DNA of 44,389 nt from Verrucomicrobiota bacterium JB024 (GCA_030673825.1 JAUTCS010000010.1:1-44389); one strand, 5' to 3'; positions 15,603 through 23,731 are shown, counted from the stretch's first letter. Made by a program: numbers and translations. The notes: generated by a model not told the origin, from the letters alone.

Positions 15603-15644
15603 ATAAAGAAAGGCCGGTGGCAGTTTTTCTGCGCTTCCCGGCCT
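15603..15644 (-). terminator. Intrinsic terminator of the suf cluster
   Basis: The outer stem AGGCCGG (15611-15617) with CCGGCCT (15638-15644) encloses an inner GCAG/CTGC stem. Read on the minus strand it is followed by TTCTTTAT. It lies just after the sufT stop. Confidence 0.7.
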
Positions 15645-15672
15645 CTCGGTGAAAGGGTCTGGCTGATCAGAA

Positions 15673-16239
15673 CTAGATCAGCCCGAGCTCCATCTTGCCG
15701 TCTTCGGAGATCATGTCCTGATTCCAGGGCGGGTCCCAGACGATGTCCACCTGGGCTTCGCTGACGCCGGGGACGGACTCGCAGCGGATGCGGGCATCCT
15801 CGGCGATGGCCGGGCCCATGCCGCAGCCGGGCGCGGTCAGAGTCATCTGCACGCCGACCTTGTAGCCGCCTTCCTCGCGCGGGGCGATGTCGAGTGAGTA
15901 CACCAGGCCGAGGTCCACGATATTGACCGGGATTTCCGGGTCGTAAACGGTCTTGAGCGCCTCCCAGAGGGAGCCCTCTTCGGGCGGGCCCGAGGGATCG
16001 CCGGTGGCGGGGGCGGGAGCCTCGGTGGTGGCGGAGGCGTCAGGCTGGTCCTCGCCGAGGGCGTCGGCGTCCTTGCCCAGGATGCGGAACATCCCGTAGT
16101 CGCAGACGATGGTGAAGTTGCCCCCGAGGCGGTGGGTGATGTCCACCTCCATGCCTTCGGGCAGGTTGATCTTGTCACCGGCGGGAATGACGGTGGCCTC
16201 GACTTCGCGGGTGAGGGTGCGGTGATTATCGGCGGGCAT
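15673..16239 (-). CDS. sufT: SufT-like Fe-S assembly protein (MIP18/DUF59 family)
   Basis: Encodes 188 residues. The C-terminal MIP18 domain (about 88-188) holds [24 protein letters not shown] and [17 protein letters not shown], with the Cys important in the family. The N-terminal part ([27 protein letters not shown]) is the SufT-specific region. SufT proteins assist maturation of Fe-S proteins. A Pro/Ala/Thr-rich linker (70-87) joins the two. It starts 8 bp after the sufD stop and is the last gene of the cluster. Confidence 0.9.
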   Translation of the reverse strand: MPADNHRTLTREVEATVIPAGDKINLPEGMEVDITHRLGGNFTIVCDYGMFRILGKDADALGEDQPDASATTEAPAPATGDPSGPPEEGSLWEALKTVYDPEIPVNIVDLGLVYSLDIAPREEGGYKVGVQMTLTAPGCGMGPAIAEDARIRCESVPGVSEAQVDIVWDPPWNQDMISEDGKMELGLI

Positions 16240-16247
16240 GGCGGCGG

Positions 16248-17573
16248 TTATTCGGCTTCCTGAAATTTTGACTGAACGAGGTTCCGGAGATTATCCTTCA
16301 GCTCCTCGTTGTCGATCTTTTCGATGATCTCCTCGAAAAAGCCGAAGACCAGCAGGTGTTCGGCGTCTTTCTTCGGGATGCCGCGGGCGCGCAGGTAGTA
16401 GAGTTGGTCGGCGTCGATCTGGCCGGTGGTCGCCCCGTGGGAGCACTTCACGTCGTTGGCCTCGATCTCCAGACCGGGCAGCGAGCAGGCCTCGGCGGTG
16501 GGCGAGAGGAGCAGGTTGCGGTTGGTCTGGTAGGCGTCGGTCTGCTGGGCGGTGGGCTCGACAAGGATCATCCCCGAGAAGATCGTGCGGGCGTCGTCCA
16601 GAAGGGCGTTCTTGTAAAGCAGGTCGCTGGTGGCGTGGTCGCCGACGTGGGTCTGGAGCGTGCGCTGGTCGAACTCCTGCTCGCCCGTGGCGACGGTGAG
16701 GGAGTACATCTTTACATCCGCACCGGCTCCGGCCACACGGGTCTGGTTTTCCAGGCGGGCGTACTTGCCGCCAAGGTTGACGGCGATGGTCTTGACCTGC
16801 GCGTCGCGGTCGGCGGCGTTGGCTTCGACCTGGAAGGACTGCGCGGCGGGTGAGAGATTCTGCACGACCTTACGGAAGACCTGGGAGCCCGCGCCGGCGT
16901 GGATGGTGCCGGTGGCGACGGACAGGGTGGGGCAGCAGCCGGTGGCCTTGCCCGAGCCGTAGTAGTCCACGAAGTCCACCTTGGCGTTGTCACCGGTGAC
17001 GAGCAGGGTGTGCGGGAAGATCGTCTCGCCGCAGTCGCTGCTCCAGTAGTAGGCGATGAAGGGCTGCTTCACCTCGACGCCCTTGGGCACGTAGAGGAAC
17101 GCGCCGTCGTGGAAGAAGGCGTTGTGCAGGGCCAGGAGCTTGTCCGAGCCAAGCTTCTGGTCCTCTTCGAGAAAGTACTGGCGGACGAGGTCCGGGCACT
17201 CCTGAAAGGCCTGGCTCAGTGGCATCCAGACGACTCCCTGGTCGATCAGCTCCTGCGAGGCCGCGTCAAAGGCGATGAGTCGGTTGTCCGCGAAGACGAG
17301 CCGACCGGCGGGCTTTTCGACGAGCTTGGAGCGCTCCAGGAGGGCCTCCTGCTGGGCGGGCGCGGGCTCACTGGCCGGGCGGAAGCTGTCCAGATCGAGG
17401 TCCTTGATGCCGGAGAAGCGCCAGCGCTCGTCCTTGCGCGAGGGCATGGGCAGCGTGCCGAAGGCGTCCCAGTTGCTGCGTTTGATCTGCTGCAGCCACG
17501 GCAGCGCGGCCCATTCGGCCACGTGCGCCTCGAAAGTGGCGGCGTCAAAAGCGGGTTTGTCTAAGGTTGGCAT
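16248..17573 (-). CDS. sufD: Fe-S cluster assembly scaffold subunit SufD
   Basis: The start [14 protein letters not shown] gives 441 residues; the open frame continues upstream through an octamer repeat whose translation (QTLKLSNF) is not protein-like. SufD pairs with SufB in the SufBC2D scaffold that builds clusters with SufC ATPase. The right-handed beta-helix core and the C-terminal [22 protein letters not shown] motif are characteristic, with [13 protein letters not shown] at the end. The unusual feature is the repeat element of about 107 bp between it and sufB. Confidence 0.96.
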   Translation of the reverse strand: MPTLDKPAFDAATFEAHVAEWAALPWLQQIKRSNWDAFGTLPMPSRKDERWRFSGIKDLDLDSFRPASEPAPAQQEALLERSKLVEKPAGRLVFADNRLIAFDAASQELIDQGVVWMPLSQAFQECPDLVRQYFLEEDQKLGSDKLLALHNAFFHDGAFLYVPKGVEVKQPFIAYYWSSDCGETIFPHTLLVTGDNAKVDFVDYYGSGKATGCCPTLSVATGTIHAGAGSQVFRKVVQNLSPAAQSFQVEANAADRDAQVKTIAVNLGGKYARLENQTRVAGAGADVKMYSLTVATGEQEFDQRTLQTHVGDHATSDLLYKNALLDDARTIFSGMILVEPTAQQTDAYQTNRNLLLSPTAEACSLPGLEIEANDVKCSHGATTGQIDADQLYYLRARGIPKKDAEHLLVFGFFEEIIEKIDNEELKDNLRNLVQSKFQEAE

Positions 17574-17581
17574 TGCTAAGA

Positions 17582-17688
17582 AGTTTGAGAGTTTGAGAGT
17601 TTGAAAGTTTGAGAGTTGGCAGGTTTGGGAGTTCATCGATCGTTCAGCGGTTGAACTCTCAAACTCTCAAACCAGAAACTCTCAAACC
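17582..17688. repeat. GTTTGAGA octamer element without ORF (sufB-sufD junction)
   Basis: The left arm (17582-17634) has four GTTTGAGA-like octamers then GTTGGCAG and GTTTGGGA. The right arm (17653-17688) is inverted and, read in reverse complement, runs GTTTGAGA, GTTTCTG, then two GTTTGAGA and GTTCA. About 18 bp separate the arms. The arms resemble those flanking the IVP gene at 20819-21347, so this may be an internally deleted derivative. Confidence 0.75.
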
Positions 17689-17700
17689 GCTTCGTCGGCG

Positions 17701-19113
17701 CTAGCCGACGGAGCCCTCCATTTCCAGGTCGATGAGGCGCTTGAGCTCGACGGAGTACTCCATGGGGAACTCGCGCACGAGGTCGTTGACGAAGCCGTTG
17801 ACGGCCAGGCTCATGGCCTCGCCCTCGCTCATGCCGCGCTGCTGCATGTAGAAGATCTGCTCGGCGCTGACCTTGGAAACGCTGGCCTCGTGCTGGACGC
17901 TGTTGTGGTCGCCGCGCACGTTGATGGCCGGGTAGGTGTCGGTGCGGCTGTTGGTGTTGATCAGCAGCGCGTCGCACTCGGTGTTGTTCTTGCAGCCCTT
18001 CAAGTGCTTGGGGATCTGGACGAGCCCGCGGTAGCTGGAGCGGCCCTTGCCTACACTGATGGACTTGGAGATGATGTTGGAGGTGGTCTCGTCGGCGGCG
18101 TGGACCATCTTCGCGCCGGTGTCCTGGTGCTGGCCGTCGTTGGCCAGGGCGATGGAGAGCACCTCGCCGCGGGCCTTGCGGCCCTTGAGGACGACGCCGG
18201 GGTACTTCATGGTCAGGCGCGAGCCGATGTTGCAGTCGATCCAGCGAACCTCTGCCTCTTCCATGGCCATGGCGCGCTTGGTCACGAGGTTGAAGACGTT
18301 GTTGGACCAGTTTTGCACGGTGATGTACTGGATCTTCGCGCCGGGCAGGGCGACCAACTCGACCACGGCCGAGTGTAGGGCGGCGGTGTCAAATTGCGGG
18401 GCGGTGCAGCCCTCCATGTACGTCATTTCGCTGCCCTCGTCGGCGATGATGAGGGTGCGTTCGAACTGGCCGAAGTTCTCGGCGTTGATGCGGAAGTAGG
18501 CCTGGAGCGGCTGGGAAACCTTCACGCCTGGGGGCACGTAGATGAAGCTGCCGCCCGAGAAGCACGCGCTGTTGAGCGCGGAGAACTTGTTGTCACCACT
18601 GGGGATGACCTTACCGAACCACTTCTTGAAAATCTCGGGGTGCTCGTGCAGGCCCTCGTGCGGGCCGACGAAGATGACCCCCTGCTTTTCGAGATCTTCC
18701 TTCATGCGCGAATAGACGGCCTCGGAGTCGAACTGCGCCTCCACCCCGGCGAGGAACTTGCGCTCGCTCTCGGGGATGCCGAGGCGCTCGAAGGTCTGCT
18801 TCACGTCGTCGGGCACCTCGTCCCACGAGCGGCTGGCCTTCTGGCTCTTGGCCAAGTAGTAGCGCACGTCGTTAAAGGCGATGTTTTCGAGGTCCTTGGT
18901 GGCCCAGCCGGTGGGCAGGGGCTTGTCCTCGAAGATTTTCAGCGCCTTTTTCCGGAATTCGCGCACCCAGGCGTCCTCGCCCTTGGCGTCGGAAATGTAG
19001 TCGATGGTGTTTTCCTTCAGGCCGATGCCGGCGTCGAAGGCATAGTCTTCGGCAAAGTGGAAGTTCCCTTTGCTGCGATCGATTTCGAGTTCGGGTGTAG
19101 CGGTGTCGCTCAT
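17701..19113 (-). CDS. sufB: Fe-S cluster assembly scaffold protein SufB
   Basis: A 470-residue protein, close to the family length. SufB is the main cluster-binding scaffold subunit of SufBC2[18 protein letters not shown] near the N-terminus, the beta-helix repeats, and C-terminal [20 protein letters not shown] with [21 protein letters not shown] are diagnostic. In most genomes sufC lies next to it. Here three unrelated genes and octamer repeats separate sufB from sufC, and one repeat arm ends 5 bp before the sufB start codon. Confidence 0.97.
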   Translation of the reverse strand: MSDTATPELEIDRSKGNFHFAEDYAFDAGIGLKENTIDYISDAKGEDAWVREFRKKALKIFEDKPLPTGWATKDLENIAFNDVRYYLAKSQKASRSWDEVPDDVKQTFERLGIPESERKFLAGVEAQFDSEAVYSRMKEDLEKQGVIFVGPHEGLHEHPEIFKKWFGKVIPSGDNKFSALNSACFSGGSFIYVPPGVKVSQPLQAYFRINAENFGQFERTLIIADEGSEMTYMEGCTAPQFDTAALHSAVVELVALPGAKIQYITVQNWSNNVFNLVTKRAMAMEEAEVRWIDCNIGSRLTMKYPGVVLKGRKARGEVLSIALANDGQHQDTGAKMVHAADETTSNIISKSISVGKGRSSYRGLVQIPKHLKGCKNNTECDALLINTNSRTDTYPAINVRGDHNSVQHEASVSKVSAEQIFYMQQRGMSEGEAMSLAVNGFVNDLVREFPMEYSVELKRLIDLEMEGSVG

Positions 19114-19117
19114 GATA

Positions 19118-19153
19118 GTTTAAGAGTTTGAGAGTTTGAAAGTTTGAGAGTTG
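19118..19153. repeat. Solo GTTTGAGA-octamer arm upstream of sufB
   Basis: Reads GTTTAAGA, GTTTGAGA, GTTTGAAA, GTTTGAGA, GTTG, the same unit order as the left arm at 17582. No inverted partner lies nearby. It occupies the short gap between the lipoprotein gene and sufB and therefore the sufB ribosome-binding region. Confidence 0.75.
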
Positions 19154-19166
19154 ATGCGGGGGAGGG

Positions 19167-19784
19167 TTAGAGGATTTCGACGTCCACCTCGGGCGGTACC
19201 TGCGGGGGCGTCGGGGCCGGGCCCTGGGGAACGACCTTCATCGTGATGTCCTGCGCAAACGAGTCGGGCAGGGTGGCGACTTTGTTCCAGGTGCCGCCGA
19301 GGGTGGTGATCGTGGGCGGAGGCTCGTAGTAGGTCGTTTCGTTGACGTACCAGCCGGGGCTGGGTGTCTCCACCACGCGGATCGGCTCGTCGCTCCACAG
19401 TTCCCAGGAGGAGCCGGTTTGCGGCGGCTTGACCAGGCAGGTGTTCAGGCTGACCGAGGGGCTGCCGAAGGCGTTGACGATCTGCACGAGGTTGTCCTTG
19501 GGCAGGTAAAACGCGCCCGCTTCGTTGGTGAAGCCGGGGTAGAACACGCCCGGCAAGACGATGACATCGACGTTGGTCTTGATGAGCGAGGCCTCGTACT
19601 TGACGGTGTAGCGCAACTGCTCGCTCACCACGACCGAGGGCTGTTCGGGCGACATGGTCACCCCCGCCAGCCGGAACTGTGGCGCGGGCGCCGTCCCGCA
19701 ACCCGCCAGCGCCAGCACGGCGAGCAGACTCAGCGCGGTCAGGCCGGGTCTGCTTTGCGGATGCATGTGGCGGGTGGTGGTCAT
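19167..19784 (-). CDS. Lipoprotein of unknown function
   Basis: From the ATG at 19784 it encodes 205 residues. A signal peptide with lipobox LALAGC (Cys 29) marks it for lipidation at the outer or inner membrane. The mature part contains SVVVSEQLRYTVKYEASLIKTNVDVIVLPGVFYPGF, read in two overlapping pieces here, and ends with a Pro-rich tail. No known domain is recognised. A longer in-frame extension overlaps the alcohol dehydrogenase in another frame and is rejected. It lies 20 bp after that gene and is probably co-transcribed; its presence inside a suf cluster is odd. Confidence 0.72.
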   Translation of the reverse strand: MTTTRHMHPQSRPGLTALSLLAVLALAGCGTAPAPQFRLAGVTMSPEQPSVVVSEQLRYTVKYEASLIKTNVDVIVLPGVFYPGFTNEAGAFYLPKDNLVQIVNAFGSPSVSLNTCLVKPPQTGSSWELWSDEPIRVVETPSPGWYVNETTYYEPPPTITTLGGTWNKVATLPDSFAQDITMKVVPQGPAPTPPQVPPEVDVEIL

Positions 19785-19804
19785 GGTGATGGTGAAAGGA
19801 GGAA

Positions 19805-20815
19805 CTACTGGCGGTCGAGGACGATGCGGTAGCGGGCCTGACCCGAGCGCAGGTGCTCGAAGGCGTCGTTGATTTTGTCCATGGGAAAATGTTCGGTCAC
19901 GGGGGCGATGCTGTGGCGGGCGCAGAACTCCAGCATGTCGGCGCAAGTGGCGGGGCTGCCCATGGGGGAGCCGCCGATCGAGCGCTGAGCTTCGAGTAGC
20001 TGGAACGGGACGAACTCGGCTGGCGGGGCTGCGCCGACGAAGTGCAGCTTGCCGCCGGGGCGCAGGAGGTTCAGGTACGCACTCCAGTCCAGGCCGACAT
20101 TGACCGTTACGAGGATCATATCGAGCGACCCGCGCAGGCGCTTGAACGCGTCCGGCTCGCGCGAGTTGACGAAGTGGTGCGCGCCCATTGAGCGGGCTTC
20201 CTCTTCCTTGTCCGCGCTGGAGGAAAAGGCCGTCACTTCGCAGCCCCAGGCCTTGGCAAACTGGAGGGCGTGGTGCCCGAGCCCGCCGATGCCGACCACG
20301 CCCACGCGATGCGTGGGCAGGACGCGATTGATGAAGAAGGGATTGAACACCGTGATGCCGCCGCAGAAGAGCGGGCCGGCCTTGGTGGCGTCGAGCGCGG
20401 CGGGCAGCGGGATGGCCCATTCGCTCTTGGCCACGAGGTGGCTGGCGAAGCCGCCGTGGCGACCCACGATGGTCTCCTCGGCATGCGAACAGCGGTTGTG
20501 GTGGCCGCTCATACATTCGCGGCAGTGCATGCACGAGCCGGAGAACCAGCCGACGCCGACCTTTTGGCCGAGCTGAAGGTGCGAGACGTGCTCGCCCTTC
20601 CACAGAATCGTCCCGACGACCTCATGCCCGCCGACGAAAGGATAGGCCGAGCGGCCCCAGTCGTTGTCCAACATGGACAGGTCGCTGTGGCAGATGCCGC
20701 AGTGCTCGACCGCGATCAGCACCTCGTCCGCGCGCAGGTCGCCCGCCTTGTACTCGAAGGGTTCGAAGGCGGCTTTGGGCGCGTTGGCGGCGTAGGCTTT
20801 AATCGTCGTGCTCAT
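19805..20815 (-). CDS. Zinc-dependent alcohol/aldehyde dehydrogenase (CAD/YahK-like)
   Basis: A 336-residue medium-chain dehydrogenase. Catalytic zinc ligands appear in CGICHSD and GGHEVVG, structural zinc cysteines in SCMHCRECMSGHHNRC, and the nucleotide loop is VGIGGLGHHA. It resembles the cinnamyl-alcohol-dehydrogenase/YahK branch, which reduces aldehydes with NADPH; the substrate is a guess. It lies inside the suf cluster between the IVP gene and a lipoprotein gene, and an octamer arm sits 3 bp before its ATG. There is no obvious link to Fe-S assembly. Confidence 0.9.
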   Translation of the reverse strand: MSTTIKAYAANAPKAAFEPFEYKAGDLRADEVLIAVEHCGICHSDLSMLDNDWGRSAYPFVGGHEVVGTILWKGEHVSHLQLGQKVGVGWFSGSCMHCRECMSGHHNRCSHAEETIVGRHGGFASHLVAKSEWAIPLPAALDATKAGPLFCGGITVFNPFFINRVLPTHRVGVVGIGGLGHHALQFAKAWGCEVTAFSSSADKEEEARSMGAHHFVNSREPDAFKRLRGSLDMILVTVNVGLDWSAYLNLLRPGGKLHFVGAAPPAEFVPFQLLEAQRSIGGSPMGSPATCADMLEFCARHSIAPVTEHFPMDKINDAFEHLRSGQARYRIVLDRQ

Positions 20816-20818
20816 GTT

Positions 20819-21347
20819 GAAGTTTGAGAGTTTGAGAGTTCGAGAGTTTGAAAGTTTGAAAGTTGGGTTAGTCGGAGGGGAGGGTGAAGGCGGTTTCGGG
20901 TTCGCGCAGTTCGGCGGGTTTGAACTTCATGCCTTTGAGGTCCGATTTCGAGAGGTAGGCGATGAAACCGCTGAGCAGCGCCTCGGCTTCGGTGGCAACC
21001 GCATAGACGGCATCGAACTGCACCTGGTTGATGTAATCGGCGTCGATCATGACGTAGAGCTGGCTCTTGACCTCGGCCAGGGAGCCGCGGGCGACATACA
21101 GAAACTGCAAGAACTCGCGGTTGCCACTGCGGCCGAAGCCTTCGGCGATGTTGGACATGGCCGAGATGCTGCTGCGCCGTATCTGGTCGCACAGAGCGAA
21201 GTCGCGCGCGGCAGGCAGTGTGGCCGTGAGGGCATAGACGAAGCGGGAAAGCTCGCGGGCTTTCTGCCAGGCCTGAATCTCCTCAAATGTCCGGATGCTT
21301 GCCATCTGCTGAACTCTCAAACTCTCAAACCCAAAACTCTCAAACTC
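20819..21347. mobile_element. Putative mobile unit: IVP gene bracketed by inverted GTTTGAGA arms
   Basis: The left arm (20819-20865) has five GTTTGAGA-like octamers ending GTTG. The right arm (21311-21347) is inverted; in reverse complement it shows GTTTGAGA, GTTTTGG, two GTTTGAGA and GTTCA, the same odd unit as the right arm at 17653. The arms abut the stop and start codons of the enclosed four-helix-bundle gene. No transposase is present, and mobility is inferred only from the repeated architecture. Confidence 0.5.
20868..21305 (-). CDS. Four-helix-bundle protein of the 23S rRNA-intervening-sequence (IVP) family
   Basis: The start MASIRTFEEIQAWQKA gives 145 residues. Hallmarks are F-x-x-I-x-AWQKA-x-EL near the N-terminus, DQIRRSSISAMSNIAEGFGR (40-59), EFLQFLYVARGSLAEVKSQL (64-83). 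The family was first seen inside intervening sequences of 23S rRNA genes; the Avd protein of diversity-generating retroelements has the same fold. Its biochemical role is unknown. No rRNA gene or reverse transcriptase is nearby. It lies inside the suf cluster, packed between inverted octamer repeats that reach within a few bases of both ends. Confidence 0.9.
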   Translation of the reverse strand: MASIRTFEEIQAWQKARELSRFVYALTATLPAARDFALCDQIRRSSISAMSNIAEGFGRSGNREFLQFLYVARGSLAEVKSQLYVMIDADYINQVQFDAVYAVATEAEALLSGFIAYLSKSDLKGMKFKPAELREPETAFTLPSD

Positions 21348-21355
21348 CGCGCCGC

Positions 21356-22114
21356 TTAGGCGCTGGCCGGGGCGAGCTCTTCCTTGACCCAGTCGTAGCC
21401 CTTGTCCTCGAGTTCGAGGGCGAGGGTTTTGTCGCCGCTCTTGACGATCTTGCCGTCGTACATGACGTGGACGACATCCGGCACGATGTAGTCGAGCAGG
21501 CGCTGGTAGTGGGTGATGACGAGGAAACCGCGCTCGGGGCCGCGCATGGAGTTGACCCCCTCGGCGACGATGCGCAGGGCGTCGATGTCGAGGCCGGAGT
21601 CGGTCTCGTCCATGATGGCGTACTCGGGCTTGAGCATCATCATCTGAAGGATTTCGCAGCGCTTCTTTTCGCCGCCGGAGAAGCCGTCGTTGACCGAGCG
21701 CGAGGTGAAGGCGCGGTCCATCTTGAGCTGGTCCATGGCCGCGTAGAGCTCCTTGTAGTACTTCGTGGCGACAATGTTCTCACCCTCGGGCAGGCGGGCC
21801 TGGACGGCGGCGCGGATAAAGTTGGCGATGCTCACGCCGGGGATTTCCGCCGGGTACTGGAAGGCCAGAAAAAGGCCGGCGCGGGCGATTGCGTCCGGCT
21901 CCATGCCGACGATGTTGGTGCCGTCGAGGAGGGCTTCGCCGCCGATGATGTCGTAGTCCTCATGACCGGCGAGGGCCTTGGCGAGGGTGCTTTTACCGGT
22001 GCCGTTGGGGCCCATGATGGCATGGACTTCGCCCTTGGGGACGGTGAGGTTGAACTCCTTGAGGATCGGTTTTTCGCCGATGCTGACGGACAGGTTGCGG
22101 ATTTCCAGTGACAT
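21356..22114 (-). CDS. sufC: Fe-S cluster assembly ATPase SufC
   Basis: A 252-residue ABC-type ATPase. Walker A is GPNGTGKST, the signature SGGEKKR and Walker [13 protein letters not shown], the last being typical for SufC. It drives conformational change of the SufB-SufD scaffold. It is the first suf gene after the Fur-type regulator, 45 bp from that stop. Downstream come the repeat-flanked IVP gene and two other genes before sufB. Confidence 0.97.
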   Translation of the reverse strand: MSLEIRNLSVSIGEKPILKEFNLTVPKGEVHAIMGPNGTGKSTLAKALAGHEDYDIIGGEALLDGTNIVGMEPDAIARAGLFLAFQYPAEIPGVSIANFIRAAVQARLPEGENIVATKYYKELYAAMDQLKMDRAFTSRSVNDGFSGGEKKRCEILQMMMLKPEYAIMDETDSGLDIDALRIVAEGVNSMRGPERGFLVITHYQRLLDYIVPDVVHVMYDGKIVKSGDKTLALELEDKGYDWVKEELAPASA

Positions 22115-22159
22115 GATGTGAAGTGGTTCGTGTGTTTTGGGTGAAAATGTGGATGCGAC

Positions 22160-22606
22160 TCAGACGCAGTGGTCGCCTGCGAGGTCCTTGGGGGCGTAGC
22201 CGCTGAAGCTGAGCTTGAACTTTTTCGCCTCGAAGCCCTGCGGGAGCACGTTGGTGATCTCGCGCATGAAGTTTTCGGGCAAATCGATATCGAACACGCG
22301 TCCGGTCGCTTCGTCCAGAAAATGTGCATGTTCGCCGTCGTTAGGACAGAAGCGGCTGGGCTCGCGCTCGTAGTTGAGCTTCTTGACCAGTTCGCACTCG
22401 ACGAGGGTTTCCAGGCAGTTGTAGACGGTGGCGAGCGAGATGGAGGGCATGGCCTGCTTGGCGCGTGCGTAGACCTCGTCCGCGGTCGGGTGGTCGCGCT
22501 GAGTCAGCAGCACCCCGTAGACGTGCTCACGCTGGCGGGTGGCGCGGAGTCCGTTTGTGACCAGCGCCTCCTCCAGTTCGTGTTTGGCGTTTGTGGATAG
22601 CTTCAT
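22160..22606 (-). CDS. Fur-family transcriptional regulator lacking the CxxC zinc motif
   Basis: From the ATG at 22606 the protein has 148 residues. The winged-helix part has HPTADEVYARAKQAMPSISLATVYNCLETL, the usual Fur recognition region. The dimerisation domain retains EHAHF but continues LDEATGRVFDI where classical Fur has a CxxCG structural zinc site, so both cysteines of that site are missing. Irr-type members also lack it. It lies at the head of the suf cluster with Fur-box-like sites upstream, so it probably controls itself and suf in response to iron or cluster status. Confidence 0.88.
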   Translation of the reverse strand: MKLSTNAKHELEEALVTNGLRATRQREHVYGVLLTQRDHPTADEVYARAKQAMPSISLATVYNCLETLVECELVKKLNYEREPSRFCPNDGEHAHFLDEATGRVFDIDLPENFMREITNVLPQGFEAKKFKLSFSGYAPKDLAGDHCV

Positions 22607-22630
22607 GGATGAAATCGCCCTCAACTAAAT

Positions 22631-22697
22631 TGGAATGATTCCAGAATTCAAACGAAATTGAGAATTATTTTCATTAAAATTAGAAAAGATTTTCTAA
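22631..22697. promoter_or_regulatory. Fur-box-like and other palindromes upstream of the suf regulator
   Basis: TGAGAATTATTTTCA (22659-22673) matches the 7-1-7 Fur box TGATAATNATTATCA at all but one symmetric pair. Two further perfect palindromes flank it: TGGAATGATTCCA (22631-22643) and TTAGAAAA-GA-TTTTCTAA (22680-22697). The stretch is an AT-rich island in an otherwise GC-rich window, directly before the regulator ATG. Confidence 0.6.
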
Positions 22698-22712
22698 TGG
22701 GCTCGTTAAACA

Positions 22713-22731
22713 AATAACGATTATCATTCTA
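22713..22731. promoter_or_regulatory. Second Fur-box-like site
   Basis: On the minus strand TAGAATGATAATCGTTATT agrees with the 19-base Fur consensus GATAATGATAATCATTATC at 15 positions. It lies about 107 bp upstream of the regulator start. From 22732 to 22849 nothing else is recognised. Confidence 0.6.
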
Positions 22732-22849
22732 AATAAGCACACCCGCTGCCAGATCGTGCGGTGGTGCAGAAAATTTCTCACGGAATTGCGTGGTTAACCC
22801 GCTCCTTAATAAGGCGGCGTTGGTGTCAATGGAGCATGGGCTTTGGGGG

Positions 22850-22975
22850 TTGTCATCCTGAGCAAGTCCGCTTGCGGACGCGTCGAAGGATCTCCTCGTG
22901 CGGCTTGCTGGGCGGGCAGGTGAAAATCTGTACCGAGAGATCCTTCGACTCGTTTCACTCGCTCAGGATGACAAC
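22850..22975. repeat. Inverted-arm repeat, GTCATCCTGAGC type
   Basis: The left arm (22850-22894) runs TTGTCATCCTGAGC, an internal GTCCGC/GCGGAC hairpin, then GTCGAAGGATCTC. The right arm (22937-22975) is the inverse, ending GCTCAGGATGACAAC. Repeats built on GTCATCCTGAGC and GAAGGATC are widespread in bacteria of several phyla. A single left arm recurs at 24064-24119 and a short pair at 33331-33373. Confidence 0.75.
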
Positions 22976-23043
22976 GGTGTTCAGGGACGTTCCTGTTGCC
23001 TCGTTGGCGTGCGGGATAAGTGAGGGGCGGCCTCGGGGCACAA

Positions 23044-23072
23044 AAAAGCCCGGGGAGGGAAGCCCGGGCTTT
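23044..23072 (-). terminator. Intrinsic terminator reading from the right
   Basis: A perfect stem AAAGCCCGGG (23045-23054) with CCCGGGCTTT (23063-23072); the flanking A-run at 23042-23047 becomes a T-run on the minus strand. The only minus-strand ORF it could serve is the 28-codon one at 23120-23206. Confidence 0.75.
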
Positions 23073-23119
23073 GAGTGCGGATTATTATGTGGAAGCGGGG
23101 TTTACGTAGGCACGATCAA

Positions 23120-23206
23120 TTACTGCGGAATCCTTCCCTGGCAGCAGGAGAACAGCATCGTGGCGGCCACGCACACCGCTATGGTTATCAGTGCTACTGT
23201 AAACAT
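23120..23206 (-). CDS. Candidate small membrane protein, 28 residues
   Basis: MFTVALITIAVCVAATMLFS followed by CCQGRIPQ: a single hydrophobic helix and a short polar end with two cysteines. It has no clear ribosome-binding site, but TATATTAAT lies about 5-13 bases before the ATG and a strong terminator stands 48 bp after the stop, as expected of an independent small transcript. No homologue is recognised. The alternative is a non-coding RNA or chance ORF. Confidence 0.35.
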   Translation of the reverse strand: MFTVALITIAVCVAATMLFSCCQGRIPQ

Positions 23207-23329
23207 GGTATTAATATAGTCTCTTTTTCGGGAAAAACCTGACAAGTTCCCCGAAATTGGCCCCCTTGGGGGGTCTTTTTCCAAGAAACGGGATTGTGCA
23301 GTGAGGCAGAGCCAGTATTGGTCTGGTGC

Positions 23330-23695
23330 ATGGAAACTTTTGAAAACCCGCATCCCGGTCGCGACTACCTCATCCAGCACATCGCCGAAGAGTTCACCTC
23401 GGTCTGCCCGAAGACGGGGCATCCGGACTTCGGCACGGTGGTGCTGACCTACATCCCCGACCAGCTCTGCGTCGAGCTCAAGGACTACAAGCTCTACCTG
23501 CACAGCTACCGCAACAAGGGTATCTTCTTCGAAGCCGTGACCAACAAGATCATGGACGACCTCACCGCCGAGCTCAAGCCGCGCTGGCTGCGCATCGAGA
23601 CGATCTGGAAGGGCCGCGGGGGCATCCGCTCCGTCGTGCGCATTGAGCAGGCCGCCGAGGACTTCGACGGGCCGACGCCGCCGTATTTCGGATAA
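23330..23695 (+). CDS. queF: PreQ1 synthase (NADPH-dependent 7-cyano-7-deazaguanine reductase)
   Basis: The start METFENPHPGRDY gives 121 residues, the short single-domain type of QueF. It reduces preQ0 to preQ1 in queuosine synthesis. The catalytic Cys26 in TSVCPKTGHPDFG and Asp33 are present, and YLHSYRNKGIFFEAVTN is the conserved tunnel-fold segment. The frame is also open upstream to 23294 but the similarity begins at MET. It converges on a small lipoprotein gene; queD and queC lie 0.5-1.7 kb away on the other strand. Confidence 0.96.
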   Translation: METFENPHPGRDYLIQHIAEEFTSVCPKTGHPDFGTVVLTYIPDQLCVELKDYKLYLHSYRNKGIFFEAVTNKIMDDLTAELKPRWLRIETIWKGRGGIRSVVRIEQAAEDFDGPTPPYFG

Positions 23696-23731
23696 AACTG
23701 CCGCTGGAAAGTGAACGGCGAGCCGCCGGGC

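Noticed and set aside
17582-17688. CRISPR-like array (regular short repeats)
   Set aside because: Units are 8 bp without spacers and arranged as inverted arms; no cas genes are in the window.
19785-20603. Long in-frame extension of the lipoprotein gene through the alcohol dehydrogenase
   Set aside because: The extension is the shadow of the dehydrogenase; the lipoprotein has its own signal peptide and lipobox starting at 19784.
20868-21305. Diversity-generating retroelement accessory gene (avd)
   Set aside because: The fold family matches, but no reverse transcriptase, template repeat or variable-repeat gene lies in the window.
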